From CAWBCI01 sp963787195 (GTDB lineage Bacteria; Bacteroidota; Bacteroidia; Bacteroidales; JAGOPY01), in contig CAWBCI010000042.1 in the NCBI GenBank assembly GCA_963787195.1, forward strand, positions 1 to 64,000: DNA of 64,000 nt. The letters run 5' to 3'. Below, in pieces: positions 52,584 through 64,000 of this stretch. Under the pieces are notes generated by a model. It was not told where the DNA came from and made no database searches. It saw nothing but the letters and a program-made list of their open reading frames with translations. Every line of letters starts with the position of its first letter. The first letter of the stretch is position 1. A program made the translations under genes and the position numbers.

Positions 52584-55500
52584 ATGGCCTATAAGGAAAA
52601 AATAAAAGAAACCTGCATATCGCCCAATTACGGGTATTTCAATACCACACCCGTGAATCGCAGCCTCTCTTGGCCTTCCCTGAGAAGCGTGCCCGCTGTT
52701 TTAATATCCATAATTCATCATTTCAAGCTTCGCCTGGTTTTTCTTTTTCCCCTTCTCATCATCCTGGCAATAAATCTTAAAGCGCAGGAATCCATCAGTT
52801 TGAACTGGCCTTTAACTTATAATGATCAGTCTGTACCTCCTTCCATTTTAGCGCAGACCGGCTTTTCTACCGGTAACTCTGTTGACAAAGTTTACTTTGA
52901 TTTCACGAATGGGGTTATGGCCACCGGCTGGAATTCCCCAAGTTTTAATCCGAACGCCTATTATCAATATCTAATAGCACCGGAGGAAGGAATAAGCCTG
53001 ACCCTCAATAGAATAAAGCTTGAAGTTTGCCTGAGTGGCGGAGAGATGCATACCATGGCAAAATATTCAACGGACGGTTTCCGGACTGAAGGCCAGGCGA
53101 TGGGGCAGCCTTTATTTTTCTATACTACGACACCCAGTCCCCTGGAACTGTCTGCCCATACTACCGTCACTTATCCCGATACTCTCAGCATACGCATTTA
53201 CGCATGGGGTGCCAATGACCGCCAGGTATATTTTAATAATCGTAATGTCAGGATCCAAGCCATAGCAAACATTATGAGTTTGCCAACGAAGTCAGATAAC
53301 ACCCCCTTATTAGCAGCCGACTCAGTAGAAAAGCCGGTTTATGATGAGGGGAATAACGGATCGAGAGGAATAGGGGAATATTTTACCCCAGGTACTTATA
53401 CATGGGTAATTCCCGATGGAGTGACCTGTATAAAAGTTGAGTGCTGGGGTGCCGGTGGCGGCGGTGGTGGCGCACGCTATGGACACGGTGGCGGTGGCGG
53501 TGGTGGAGCCTTCAACCGGGCGACAATTTTTGTAAACGCGGGCGAAACTTATACTATTACCGTTGGCGCTGGAGGATTGTCCTCCCCGGGTGCGAATGGC
53601 AGCGATGGAGATATATCTGAAGTCACCGGGCCAGGAGGTTCAGTTACTGCAAATGGTGGATCTGGCGGATTAAGAGGGCTTTTTGGAAATGGTTATGGAG
53701 GTTCAGGAGGTGGAGGCATTTTTGATGGCGGCGACGGCGGAAGGTCCTTTGGCAATGGAGCAGGAGGCGGAGGTGGAGCCGGAAACAATGGAAACGGAAA
53801 TGACGGAAGTAATACAGCAGCTGGTCTAGGTGGTGTAGGCATTCCCAATATTCCTCCCTATGCAGGCGGCGATGGCGGTAATTATATAACCGCTAATAAT
53901 ATTGATGGAGATCCTGGCCATAGCCCTGCAGGAGGCGGAGGAGGTGCGACTTCGACTAGTTTTATTCATAATCAGCTTGGTGGATTTGGCGGAGATGGTC
54001 AGGTAATCATAACTTATATTGATCTCTTCGATATTAGTCCTCTTAACTCTAGTTATTGTTTTGGAGATATCGTTACTATCGGCCTTTCAGGTTCCGAAAC
54101 AGGGGTCACTTATCAGCTTAACCTTGATGGCAGTCCTGTTGGAAGTTCTATTCCAGGCGATGATAACCCGATTTCTTTTGGTGATCAAACACTCGCAGGA
54201 ACTTATACTGTTGAAGCTTCTCTGGATAACAGCAGCTGTACCATGCTTATGAATGGCACAGTGGTAATTAATGACTTGCCTGTAGTAAGCTGCCCTGCTG
54301 ATTTTGGCGTTTGCATTGATGCAGCTGCCTTTGCACTTACAGGTGCCACCCCTACCGGAGGAACATATAGCGGACCTGGTGTCAGCGGCGGGGACTTCAG
54401 TCCCTCAATAGCCGGAGCCGGAACCCACACCATCACTTACACTTATACGGATTCCAATGGATGCACAGATTCTTGCAGCTTCATCATCACTGTTAATCCT
54501 TTACCGGTAGTCACATGTCCGGCAGATTTTGGCGTTTGCATTGATGCGGCTGCTTTCACACTTAACGGTGGCACACCAGCCGGAGGAACATACAGCGGTC
54601 CGGGGATAAGTGCCGGGGTCTTTACACCATCCCTTGCAGGTGTCGGAACACAAAATATTACTTATACTTATACTGATGCAAACGGATGTACCAATTACTG
54701 CACTTTCAATATCATAGTCAACTCACTTCCAAATGTTGCTATAACTCCTGATCCGGCAGTACTTTGCGCCGACGGTTCCCTGAATCTGAACGGAAATCCA
54801 AGCGGAGGCAGCGGTACTTATGTTACTCACCTTTGGACCGGAACAGGAGCTACATACCTGAGTGCAACGAATATTGTCGATCCGGTATTCAGCGGTGCAG
54901 CTGCAGGAACATATGATCTTACTTACACCGTAACTGATGATAATGGATGTAGCGGTTCCGATAACCTTACAATTACGGTTAACTCGCTGCCATCGGCCAG
55001 TATAACACCCGACCCGGCTGCACTTTGTTCCGATGGATCACTGAATATGAACGGAAATCCAAGCGGAGGCAGCGGTACTTATGTAACTCACCTTTGGACC
55101 GGTACAGGAGCTGCATACCTGAGTGCACCGGATATTGTCAATCCGGTATTCAGCGGAGCCGCTGCCGGTACATATGATCTGACTTACACAGTTACTGATG
55201 ATGAAGGATGCAGTGGCTCAGATAATATTACTGTTACTGTAAACCCACTACCTTCAGCAAGTATAACACCCGATCCGGCTGTACTGTGCGCCGATGGCTC
55301 CCTGAACCTGAACGGGAATCCAAGCGGCGGCAGCGGTACTTATGTAGCTCACCTTTGGACCGGTACAGGAGCTGCATATCTGAGTGGCACCGATATTGTC
55401 AATCCGGTATTCAGCGGGGCTGCTGCAGGAACTTACGATCTTACCTATAACGTTACCGATGATGAAGGATGTAGTGGCTCTGATAACATTACCGTTACTG

Positions 55501-58500
55501 TAAATCCACTTCCTTCAGCCAGTATAATACCCGATCCGGCGGTTCTATGTGCCGATGGGTCGCTCAACTTGAATGGAAATCCGTTTGGGGGCAGCGGAAC
55601 ATATATTACACACCTTTGGACCGGAACAGGTGCTGCCTATCTCAGTGCAACTGATATTGTAAATCCAGTATTCAGCGGTGCTGCTGCCGGAACTTACGAT
55701 CTTACCTATAACGTTACCGATGATGAAGGATGTAGTGGCTCTGATAACATTACCGTTACCGTAAATCCATTACCTTCAGCAAGTATAACACCTGATCCGG
55801 CGGTTCTATGTGCCGATGCATCGCTAAACTTGAATGGAAATCCTGTTGGGGGCAGCGGGACATACATTACTCACCTCTGGACAGGAACCGGGGCCGCTTA
55901 TTTGAGTGCAACGAATATTGTTGATCCGGTATTCAGCGGGGCTGCTGCAGGAACTTACGATCTTACCTATATCGTTACCGATGATGAACGGATGTACAGG
56001 GTCGGATGTTATTACTGTAACCGTTAACCCACTTCCGGATGTAACTGCCAACCCTGCCTCTCAGGATGTCTGTCACAATTTTGCAACGGCAAGCATTATC
56101 TTTAGCAGCGGTGTAACCGGGACAGTTTTCAACTGGACCAATGATACTCCGTCAATTGGACTGGCAGCCAGCGGAAGCGGCAATATATCTTCATTTACAG
56201 CCCTTAATCCTGGAACTCTGCCTGTTACTGCAACCATTACTGTTGTGCCAACTGCCAATGGCTGTGTGGGAGCTTCCATAGAAATTACCATCACAGTCAA
56301 CCCCATCCCTACCCTTACAAGTAGTCTTGATCCACAATCCATTTGCAGCGGCGTTCCATTTTTCTATCATCCAACAAGCAGTACACCCGGTACTATATTC
56401 ACATGGACAAGGGCATTCGTACCTAATATAACTCCAGCTACAGGATCCGGCACAGATGATATCAGTGAGACCCTGACCAATTCGGCGACAGGGCCAAGAA
56501 CGGTAAATTATTTGATTTATTTAAGCGCAAACGGATGTGCAAACCCCACTCCCTATACGCTTGTACTGGTTGTCAATCCCATACCCAATTTCACCAGCAG
56601 TTTGTCCCCTCCTCCCATATGTAGCGGCAGTGCTTTCAGTTATACGCCTTCAAGCAGTGTTAGTGGGGCGACCTTTAACTGGAGCAGGGCTGCTGTCGCG
56701 GGTATAACTGAACCTGCTAATTCAGGAACGGGCAATCCAAATGAGGTATTGACCAACACAACGGCCTTACCAATTACTGTAATCTATGCCTACACTGTTT
56801 CATACGCCGGATGCACAAATCCAAGCACATACAATGTGCAGGTCATTGTAAAACCCATACCAGAGCTCACAAGTATCCTAAATCCCCCGGGAATTTGCAG
56901 TGGCAATGTTTTTAGCTACATCCCGACAAGCAATACCCCGGGAACCATTTTTAGCTGGAGCCGTGCGGCAGTTATAGGAATCCAGGAAGCAGGAACGACA
57001 GGAACTGGTAATCCAAATGAAATACTTACAAACACCACAGCTAATTCAATCACTGTAATTTATGTTTACACCTTAAGTGCTGCAGGATGTTCAAATCCGG
57101 ATACTTACGAAGTTTTAGTAGATGTAAATCCAATGCCTGTTTTGACAAGCAGTCAGACCCCTCCGGCTATCTGTAGCGGGACCACATTCTTTTACGAACC
57201 GCTGAGCAATGTTACAGGCACCACTTTTGAATGGAGCCGTGCGTCTATTGGAGGTATTTTGCCGATAGGAACGACCGGAACAGGTAATCCTAATGAAGTA
57301 CTGACAAATACCACCGCATTCCCCATATCCGTAAGATATGTCTATACTCTCACCGCCGGTAGTTGCCAGAATCCTACGCCATTTAACGTGGATGTAATTG
57401 TGAACCCCAGTCCTGTGCTGTCCAGCAGTCTGAATCCACCGGCAATATGCAGCGGCACCGAATTCAGTTATAATCCGACCAGCAATACTATTGGTACAAC
57501 GTTTCAATGGAGCAGGGCATTAGTGGCAGGGATCAGTAATCCGGCTAATACTGGTATAGATAATCCCAATGAAACCCTTATAAATACTACCAATGTTACA
57601 GTCAACGTGACTTATGAGTACACACTGACTGCAAATGGCTGTGCAAATACCCAATATGTAATTGTAGGTGTAAAACCAAATCCAACTGTAAATCCTGTCG
57701 CTAATAAAACATATTGCGATGGTGAAGCTGTTCCGGTTACCGTGCTGACAGGGCCTGTGAGCGGAACTACATTTAGCTGGACCAATGACAATACTGCCAT
57801 TGGTTTAGGTGCGAGCGGAACAGGCAATATTCCCGCTTTCACAGCCACGAATCCTGGGAATGCTTCAATCATTGCCAATATTACCATTACGCCTGCTGCC
57901 AATGGATGTAATGGCACCCTTTATACCTATACCATCACCATAAATCCTTCACCGGTTCTTACAAGTACTCAGACACCTGATCCCATATGTAGTGGCACTG
58001 AATTTAGTTATGATCCGACCAGCAATGTAGGAGGTACCACATTTGCCTGGAGCCGGGCGGCTGTAGCGGGTATATCCAATCCGGCTGCTTCCGGTTCAGG
58101 AAATCCGCTTGAGGTTTTGAATAATATCACGTCACTTCCTGTAAATGTGACTTATATATACACACTTAGCTCAAACGGATGTACAAACCCATCCACTTAT
58201 GCCGTGGTGGTGACTGTGAATCCTATTCCAACTCTAAGCAGCACATTAAGTCCACAGCCAATATGCAGCAATACAACATTTTCATATACCCCCACAAGTG
58301 GAACACCGGGAACTGCATTCAACTGGAACAGGCCGGCAGTGGTGGGAATAAGCAATCTGACAGGTTCAGGAACCGGTAATCCCAATGAGGTCCTGATCAA
58401 TACAACAACCTCGTCGGTGAGTGTAACTTATATCTATACTTTGACAGCAAATGGCTGTTCCAATGTCCAGAATGTAAACGTCATTGTTAAACCTTCACCG

Positions 58501-61500
58501 ACTGTTGATCCTGTTGACAACCAGGAATACTGCAATGGAGAAGCAGTCCCGGAAACGGTGCTGAGCGGCCCGGTTTCAGGAACAACTTTTTCATGGACCA
58601 ATAACAACACTGCTATAGGATTAGGGCCAAGCGGAACTGGTAATGTACCGGCTTTTACAGCTACAAATGTCAGTCCCCTCCTAATCGTGGCTACCATAAC
58701 CATTACTCCCACAGCCAGCCAATTGCTCAGGCACTCCGGTCACATATACTATAACAGTTTATCCCTCTGCTACAGTTAATCCTATAGCCAATCAGGTGTA
58801 TTGTAATGGCGATGCTGCCCCGCTGACGCCTGTTTCAGGACCAATTACGGGTACGACATTTACCTGGTCAAACGATAATATCAATATAGGTTTGCCGGCA
58901 AACGGTTCCGGTAATATTCCTGCATTTACTGCCACTAATGGAACTAACGCAGCTATCCTGGCAACCATAACTATAACACCAGCATCTGGTACTTGCCCCG
59001 GTATTCCCTCATCATACACTATCACAGTAAATCCAACACCATCCGTAAATCCGGTTGGGAATCAAACTTATTGCAATGGTGATGCAGTCACCGAAACCGC
59101 TTTGTCAGGTCCAGTTGCCGGAACGCAGTTTAGCTGGGTGAATGATAATACTGCCATAGGTCTTGGGGCAAGCGGTACAGGTAATATTCCTGCTTTTACC
59201 GCTAGCAACGGCACAACGGATCCCATTTTTGCCACCATAACAATAACACCAACAGCGAACAATTGTACAGGACCCAACACGTCTTTTACTATTACGATAA
59301 ATCCGACGCCTTTACTAAGCAGCACACTGACTCCTCCTGCAGTTTGCAGTGAATCCGAGTTTTCCTATGAACCAACAAGCCTTACGACCGGTGTTGTATT
59401 TACCTGGAGCCGGGCTGTAGTAACGGGCATAAGTAATCCAGCAGCAAACGGATCGGGCATTATTACAGAATCCCTTATAAATACTACCAACAACCCAATT
59501 CCTGTCACCTATGAGTATACACTTACTGCCAATGGCTGTACAAATACACAGGAAGTGGTAGTGGTAGTCGGACCTATACCCACCATGACAAGTGATCCTC
59601 CATCCCCGACCATATGCAGTAACACATTGTTTTCATATTCACCTTCAGGACCGGTTGCCGGAACCAGTTTTGACTGGACGAGGGCAGCTGTAGCCGGTAT
59701 ATCAAACCCGGCTGCATCCGGTAGCGGAGATATCAATGAAACCCTTATCAACACAAGTGCAATTCCCGTTGCCGTTACTTACGCCTTTATATTATCAACG
59801 CCTGAATGTATAAACCCGGATACTGTGAACATAGTAGTTGTTGTGATACCTTCACCAGAGGTAACTGCCACAGCATCGGATGCACAGATTTGTCCCGGAG
59901 ATCCTTTCGACTTATATTCAAGCTCTAATATTGGTACATCTCTTCCACAGGAATTATTTTCTGAGGGTTTTAATGGGTTAACAAACAACTGGACAACAAT
60001 AAACAATTCTACGGGTGGCAATCCGGGTGATGCAGCATGGAAGCTCCGGCCCGATGGTTATTACTTTCCCCCTACTTTCCATTCCAATGATAACAGCCAG
60101 TTTTACTTATCCAATAGCAGGGACCAGGGCTATGGCAGTACAACCGAAACTTATCTGATATCTCCGGCAATAAACACTGTTGGATATACTACTCTACAAC
60201 TTGATTTCTACCAATATTATCGTGATAACTATTCTTCCTATGCAAGGGTCGAAGTGTCGACCAACGGATTTTCCTGGTCAACTCTTGTCACCTATACCAG
60301 CCGTGGAAGTTCAGCAGATTTTCGGCACGAAACGATCAATTTAAACGGATTTATTAATAATCCGGCATTATACATCCGATTCCATTATCATGCAACATAT
60401 GATTATTACTGGGCCATTGATAATGTGAGCATCACAGGTACTTCTCCTTCTCCGGCATGTACATGGACTTCAATCCCTCCGGGATTTACCTCTACCGAAA
60501 ATAATCCTACAGGGGTTACTCAAACCGTAACCACATCCTATATTGCAACTTATGTCGATACCGAAACGAATTGTCCCGGGAGTGATACGGTGACAGTAGA
60601 AGTGATGCCGGTAGCAGATGCGCATATAGATGCTGATTATTGCTCGATTCAGGGTAAAATTTTACTGACAGCATACCCCAGCGGTTGCACTTATCTTTGG
60701 AACACAGGAGAATCGGGTCAAGCCATTGAGGTTGATGAAGTGGGTATTTACAGCGTAACCGTTACGAATGCATTTGGCTGTTCAGCTACTGCCTATGTTA
60801 CTGTTGCCAATGAACTGGTTACGGACGGTGATTTTACAAATTTCGATCCTCTTAATACAAGTTTCTTTACGGAATATGGGCAACATCAAGCATACTGGAA
60901 TGAACCCCCGCCTCCGACATTTTATAATACGGGTTTAGGGCCAGAGGGACTTTATGCTGTTAATCTCAGTGCATGGACAGATTATCCTTACCCACCTGAT
61001 GGATATCACACGAATTTCCATGGAAGGGACCATACCAATAATACGGTTGGTCCAAGGAATTTCATGATGATCAATGGGGATACCCAACCAATTTGGGATC
61101 CAATAACTGGAACTACGAGACAAAGAATTATCTGGCAGCAGACAATCCCTGTAACGCCTAACACAGATTACTATTTCAGTGCCTGGGGCATGAACCTTAA
61201 TCCTGTTTCCCCTGCCATATTACAATTTGAAATTAATGGTGTTTTAGTTGGATCGGTGGCTAATTTGGACTTTGCCCAAAAGCCAACCTCAGAATCCCAG
61301 ATAAGCCTGCAGAATTGGGTCCGTTTTTATAGTACTCCTTTTTGGAATTCCGGTGCAGCCACGACCGCTGTTATCAGGATAAGGGACCTTAATACAATTG
61401 CAGGCGGTAACGATTTTGGATTGGATGATATATCTTTTGGAACTTTGTCCCCGGTTCCTATGATAACCAATCCCCAGGCCAATGGGGGCTTTGATCTATG

Positions 61501-64000
61501 TGAGGGTGATACACTGTTTCTCACTGCCAATATAGTTGGAGGTTTGGAACCCATTGAATATGTGTGGACCGGTCCCAATGGATTCTATTCCGAAGATCCA
61601 AACCCCGTTATCCCCAATGCTTCTCTGTCGGCCGATGGTTGGTACTATCTCACGGTTACAGATGGTTATGGATGCCCCCCTATTGAGGATAGTGCACATT
61701 TGAACATGATTCCTTCACCCAACGCCAGTATCAGTCCATCAGACACTGTATGCCTTAATGATCCTGAACCTTTGGTCATATTTACGGCATCAGATGGATC
61801 AGCGCCTTATACTTTCTCTTATACTTTAAATGGAGGGCCGGTACAAACTATTCTGTCAGCAGGAAATACTGCCACCCTCAATGCCCCTACAAATACATCA
61901 GGAATTTATGTGTACGTATTGACCGGTGTTTCCGATGAAAATTCTTGTGACAGGGTAGAAAATGATACCTGTATTATAACAGTTGGCGATCTGCCCGGAA
62001 ATCAGATCAGCGGCACTTCTCTTATGTGCCCGAATGACACTGCAATTTATAGCGGCCCCATAGGCTTGAGTAGCTATTTATGGATTGTAAGCGGTAATGG
62101 CAGCATCCTTGGCTCAAATACTGAAGATACTGTGACAGTAATATCCGGCTCCGATTGCAACACTACCTTTACGATCAACCTCAGCGTTAGCAACGATTTC
62201 GGATGTGACTCCACTGCCAGCATGGTGGTGTCGGTCCAGGATATTATAGCTCCTGACTGGACAACAGTGGCCGGAAGCCTGGATACCACGCTGGAATGTT
62301 CGGATATTAGCGGCCTGGCAAATGCACAAAGTCTTACTCCTTCAGCAACCGATAATTGTACCTCTTTACTGGTCCCGGTAAAAACTACAGGTTCCTTTAA
62401 TAGCGTACGGATGTGAAATGAAGGAACCTATACCAATACCTGGACCGTTACTGATGACTGCGGTAATATCGTTGCCACGCCATTCACTCAAACAATCACC
62501 ATTATTGATACTATTGCCCCGGTATGGACTACGCCAATCGGTTCACTAGATGTTACCCTTGAATGCAGCGATATCTCCGGCCTTGCTGCAGCACAGGCAA
62601 TGTTGCCTCTCGGCAAGTGATAATTGTGATCCTTCCCTTACTGCTGTTAAAACAGCAGGTGATTTCATAGCCGACACATGCGCAAACTCAGGTTCCTATA
62701 CGAATACTTTCAGCGTTACGGATGATTGCGGTAACATCAGTATTGAATTCACACAAATCATCCATATTGCTGATCGTACAAATCCCATCATTACATGTCC
62801 GATCAACATAGGTATTGATTGTGATGAGTCTATTGATCCGACAAACACAGGAACTGCCACTGCTACGGATAACTGCGATTCTGCCCCCTTAATTGAGTAT
62901 GCTGATGACACTATTGCCGGGGGAGAGTGTTTACAGGCATTTACAATAGAACGTACCTGGACTGCCACCGACGCCTGTGGAAATTCCAGTTCATGTGTGC
63001 AACTTATTTCACTGCAGGATATTTCGCCACCTGTACTCATTGGGGTTCCCGGGGATACCATCGTTTCCTGCGATGAAATTCCGCTGCCTCCAACCGTAAC
63101 AGCTACTGATAATTGCGATCCGACCGTAACAGTCACATTTACAGAAATCAATGATGTTTTAAATGGTTGCGGAAGCTATTACCCGCACCTGGAGCTCTGT
63201 CGACGATTGCAATAATGCGGTCACGGCCAGCCAGGTCATTGACGTTATTGACGTGATTGACCCTGTTTTGCACGGTGTTCCCAATGATACAACCATATCA
63301 TGTGAAAGCATTCCCACTATTCCTGTTGTTACTGTAACTGACAATTGCGATCCCACAGTTATTGTAAGTTTCGACGAAAGCTTCAATTCAGTTGAAGACG
63401 GTTGCGGGGAGATCATCCGGACCTGGAGTTCTACGGATTATTGCGGTAATACAGTTGCAGCAACCCAAACCATAACTGTCGAAGATTCTACAGCTCCTGT
63501 TTGGATTACTTTGACCGGCGCTCTGGATGTAACTCTACAATGTGATGATACAATCGGAGTAGCTATAGCCCAAACTTTTGAACCCCTTGCAAGTGATAAC
63601 TGCGATCCGGACCTTAGCCTGGTTAAAATTGCAGGGCCATTTGTTCAGGGTCTTTGTCCTCAGGCAGGAACTTACACCAATACCTGGACGGTAACAGATC
63701 ATTGCGGGAATGTCAGTGATGTTTACACCCAGATAATTACTGTTATTGATGATACAGGCCCTGTATGGGATCAGTCACCAACTTTCCTGAACCGCAATTT
63801 AAGCTGTGATGATATTACTGGTTTGAATGCGGCCTTGGCCCTTGTTCCTACAGCTACTGATAATTGCGGAACGACAGACGTCTTGCTGGAATCAGATACT
63901 ACCATCGAAGGTGGCTGCACAGGTAGCTATACCAGGACCAGAATATGGTCGGCCACCGATAACTGTGGCAATATAAATCCAACACCATACACCCAGATCA
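52584..64000 (+). CDS. Giant multi-domain surface adhesin (several frameshifts; C-terminus off the window)
   Basis: One protein of over 3,800 residues can be rebuilt across frames 52584-56027, 55906-58779, 58796-62416, 62550-63215 and an open frame to the window end. Lesions: extra base at 55989, AGCC duplicated at 58713-58720, TGA at 62414, extra bases near 62609 and 63179. Order: an unusual 50-residue N-terminus before the signal helix LRLVFLFPLLIILAINLKAQ; a beta domain; a glycine-rich block (53440-53990); two 78-residue Ig units; five tandem 87-residue PKD/Ig units (54738-56043); many 90-residue PKD-like units with CSGTxFSYxPTS and YCNGEAVPxTVLSGPVSGTTFSW; a MAM-like domain (about 59930-60440); a DUF642-like carbohydrate-binding domain (about 60800-61440); Ig; then HYR-like units (DNCDPxxTAVKT, VTDDCGN) to the edge. 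It is surface-exposed, probably T9SS-exported. Confidence 0.85.
53440..53990 (+). repeat. Glycine-rich low-complexity block inside the adhesin
   Basis: GGN codons dominate, giving stretches such as GAGGGGGGARYGHGGGGGGG and GGSGGGGIFDGGDGGRSFG. It resembles the glycine-rich domain seen in other Bacteroidota surface proteins. Confidence 0.8.
54738..56043 (+). repeat. Five tandem 261-bp (87-codon) repeats in the adhesin
   Basis: Units start at 54738, 54999, 55260, 55521 and 55782, exactly 261 bp apart, each encoding ASITPDPAVLCADGSLNLNG ... TVTDDEGCSGSDNITVTVNP. The fifth carries one extra base at 55989. Near identity at DNA level indicates recent unit duplication or gene conversion. Confidence 0.92.

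Noticed and set aside
4400..58720. Programmed +1 ribosomal frameshifting shared by several genes
   Set aside because: The shift sites share no slippery motif or stop-codon context, one case is a deletion and one is a 4-base duplication. Error or decay fits better.
58434..59754. Several minus-strand frames within the adhesin
   Set aside because: They arise from the repeated Thr/Gly/Val codons of the plus-strand repeats; each repeats the same low-complexity pattern.
62414..62416. TGA read as an amino acid in the adhesin
   Set aside because: TGA ends other intact genes here (for example ywbE's upstream neighbours and glnS), and the adhesin has nearby indels. A local error is more likely than a changed code.

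Overview
This window looks like the genome of a fermentative member of the Bacteroidota, probably an uncultivated Bacteroidales/Marinilabiliales-type organism. The evidence is a Por/type IX (T9SS) C-terminal sorting domain, a DUF4270 lipoprotein, very long Ig/PKD/HYR surface proteins, an AraC-type one-component regulator with TPRs, the Bacteroidota order ileS-traR/dksA-lspA, and many -7 elements of the form TAnnTTTG just upstream of genes. There is no rRNA, CRISPR array or prophage. Three tRNAs are present: Arg-CCU, Leu-CAA and Gln-CUG.

Layout. 1-2517 (-): a secreted peptidoglycan amidase, cut by the left edge. 3318-9079 (+): an AraC/TPR regulator, an acylphosphatase-like gene and a large GLUG/LamG surface protein, with phased 20-bp direct repeats between regulator and targets. 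9177-12426: tRNA-Arg, metG and a divergent LD-carboxypeptidase. 12427-17340: a mosaic of repeats holding an IS4-family element, yraN, an rluB-type pseudouridine synthase and two four-helix-bundle genes, each inside inverted repeats. 17449-21622: a methylmalonyl-CoA epimerase plus sodium-pumping decarboxylase operon. 21716-26079: a TMTC-like membrane glycosyltransferase, an M48 lipoprotein protease and glyS. 26333-30164 (-): pth, rplY/ctc, prs, tRNA-Leu and a FabH-like synthase. 30322-34572: an S41 protease, SOD and glmS. 34674-41550 (-): DUF4270, a GT5-like protein, lspA, a DksA-like protein and ileS. 42455-44450: glnS followed by tRNA-Gln. 44677-51539: a TlpA-like lipoprotein, a T9SS cargo protein, an ATP pyrophosphatase, YwbE and hypothetical genes. 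52584-64000: a giant adhesin running off the right edge.

Functionally, most of the window is housekeeping: aminoacyl-tRNA synthetases, nucleotide and aminosugar supply, rRNA modification, lipoprotein processing, and energy from methylmalonyl-CoA decarboxylation in the propionate route. The accessory part is surface proteins and intergenic repeats. Several repeat types recur between genes: tandem heptamers, a 250-bp palindrome-bearing repeat, a two-hairpin repeat, perfect palindromes and CATGYCGC motifs.

Caution: at least six ordinary genes, including the essential glyS and glnS, carry one single-base frameshift each, and the giant adhesin carries several lesions. Nearly all are +1 insertions. 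Consensus error is the simplest explanation, so these genes are described here as reconstructed reading frames.
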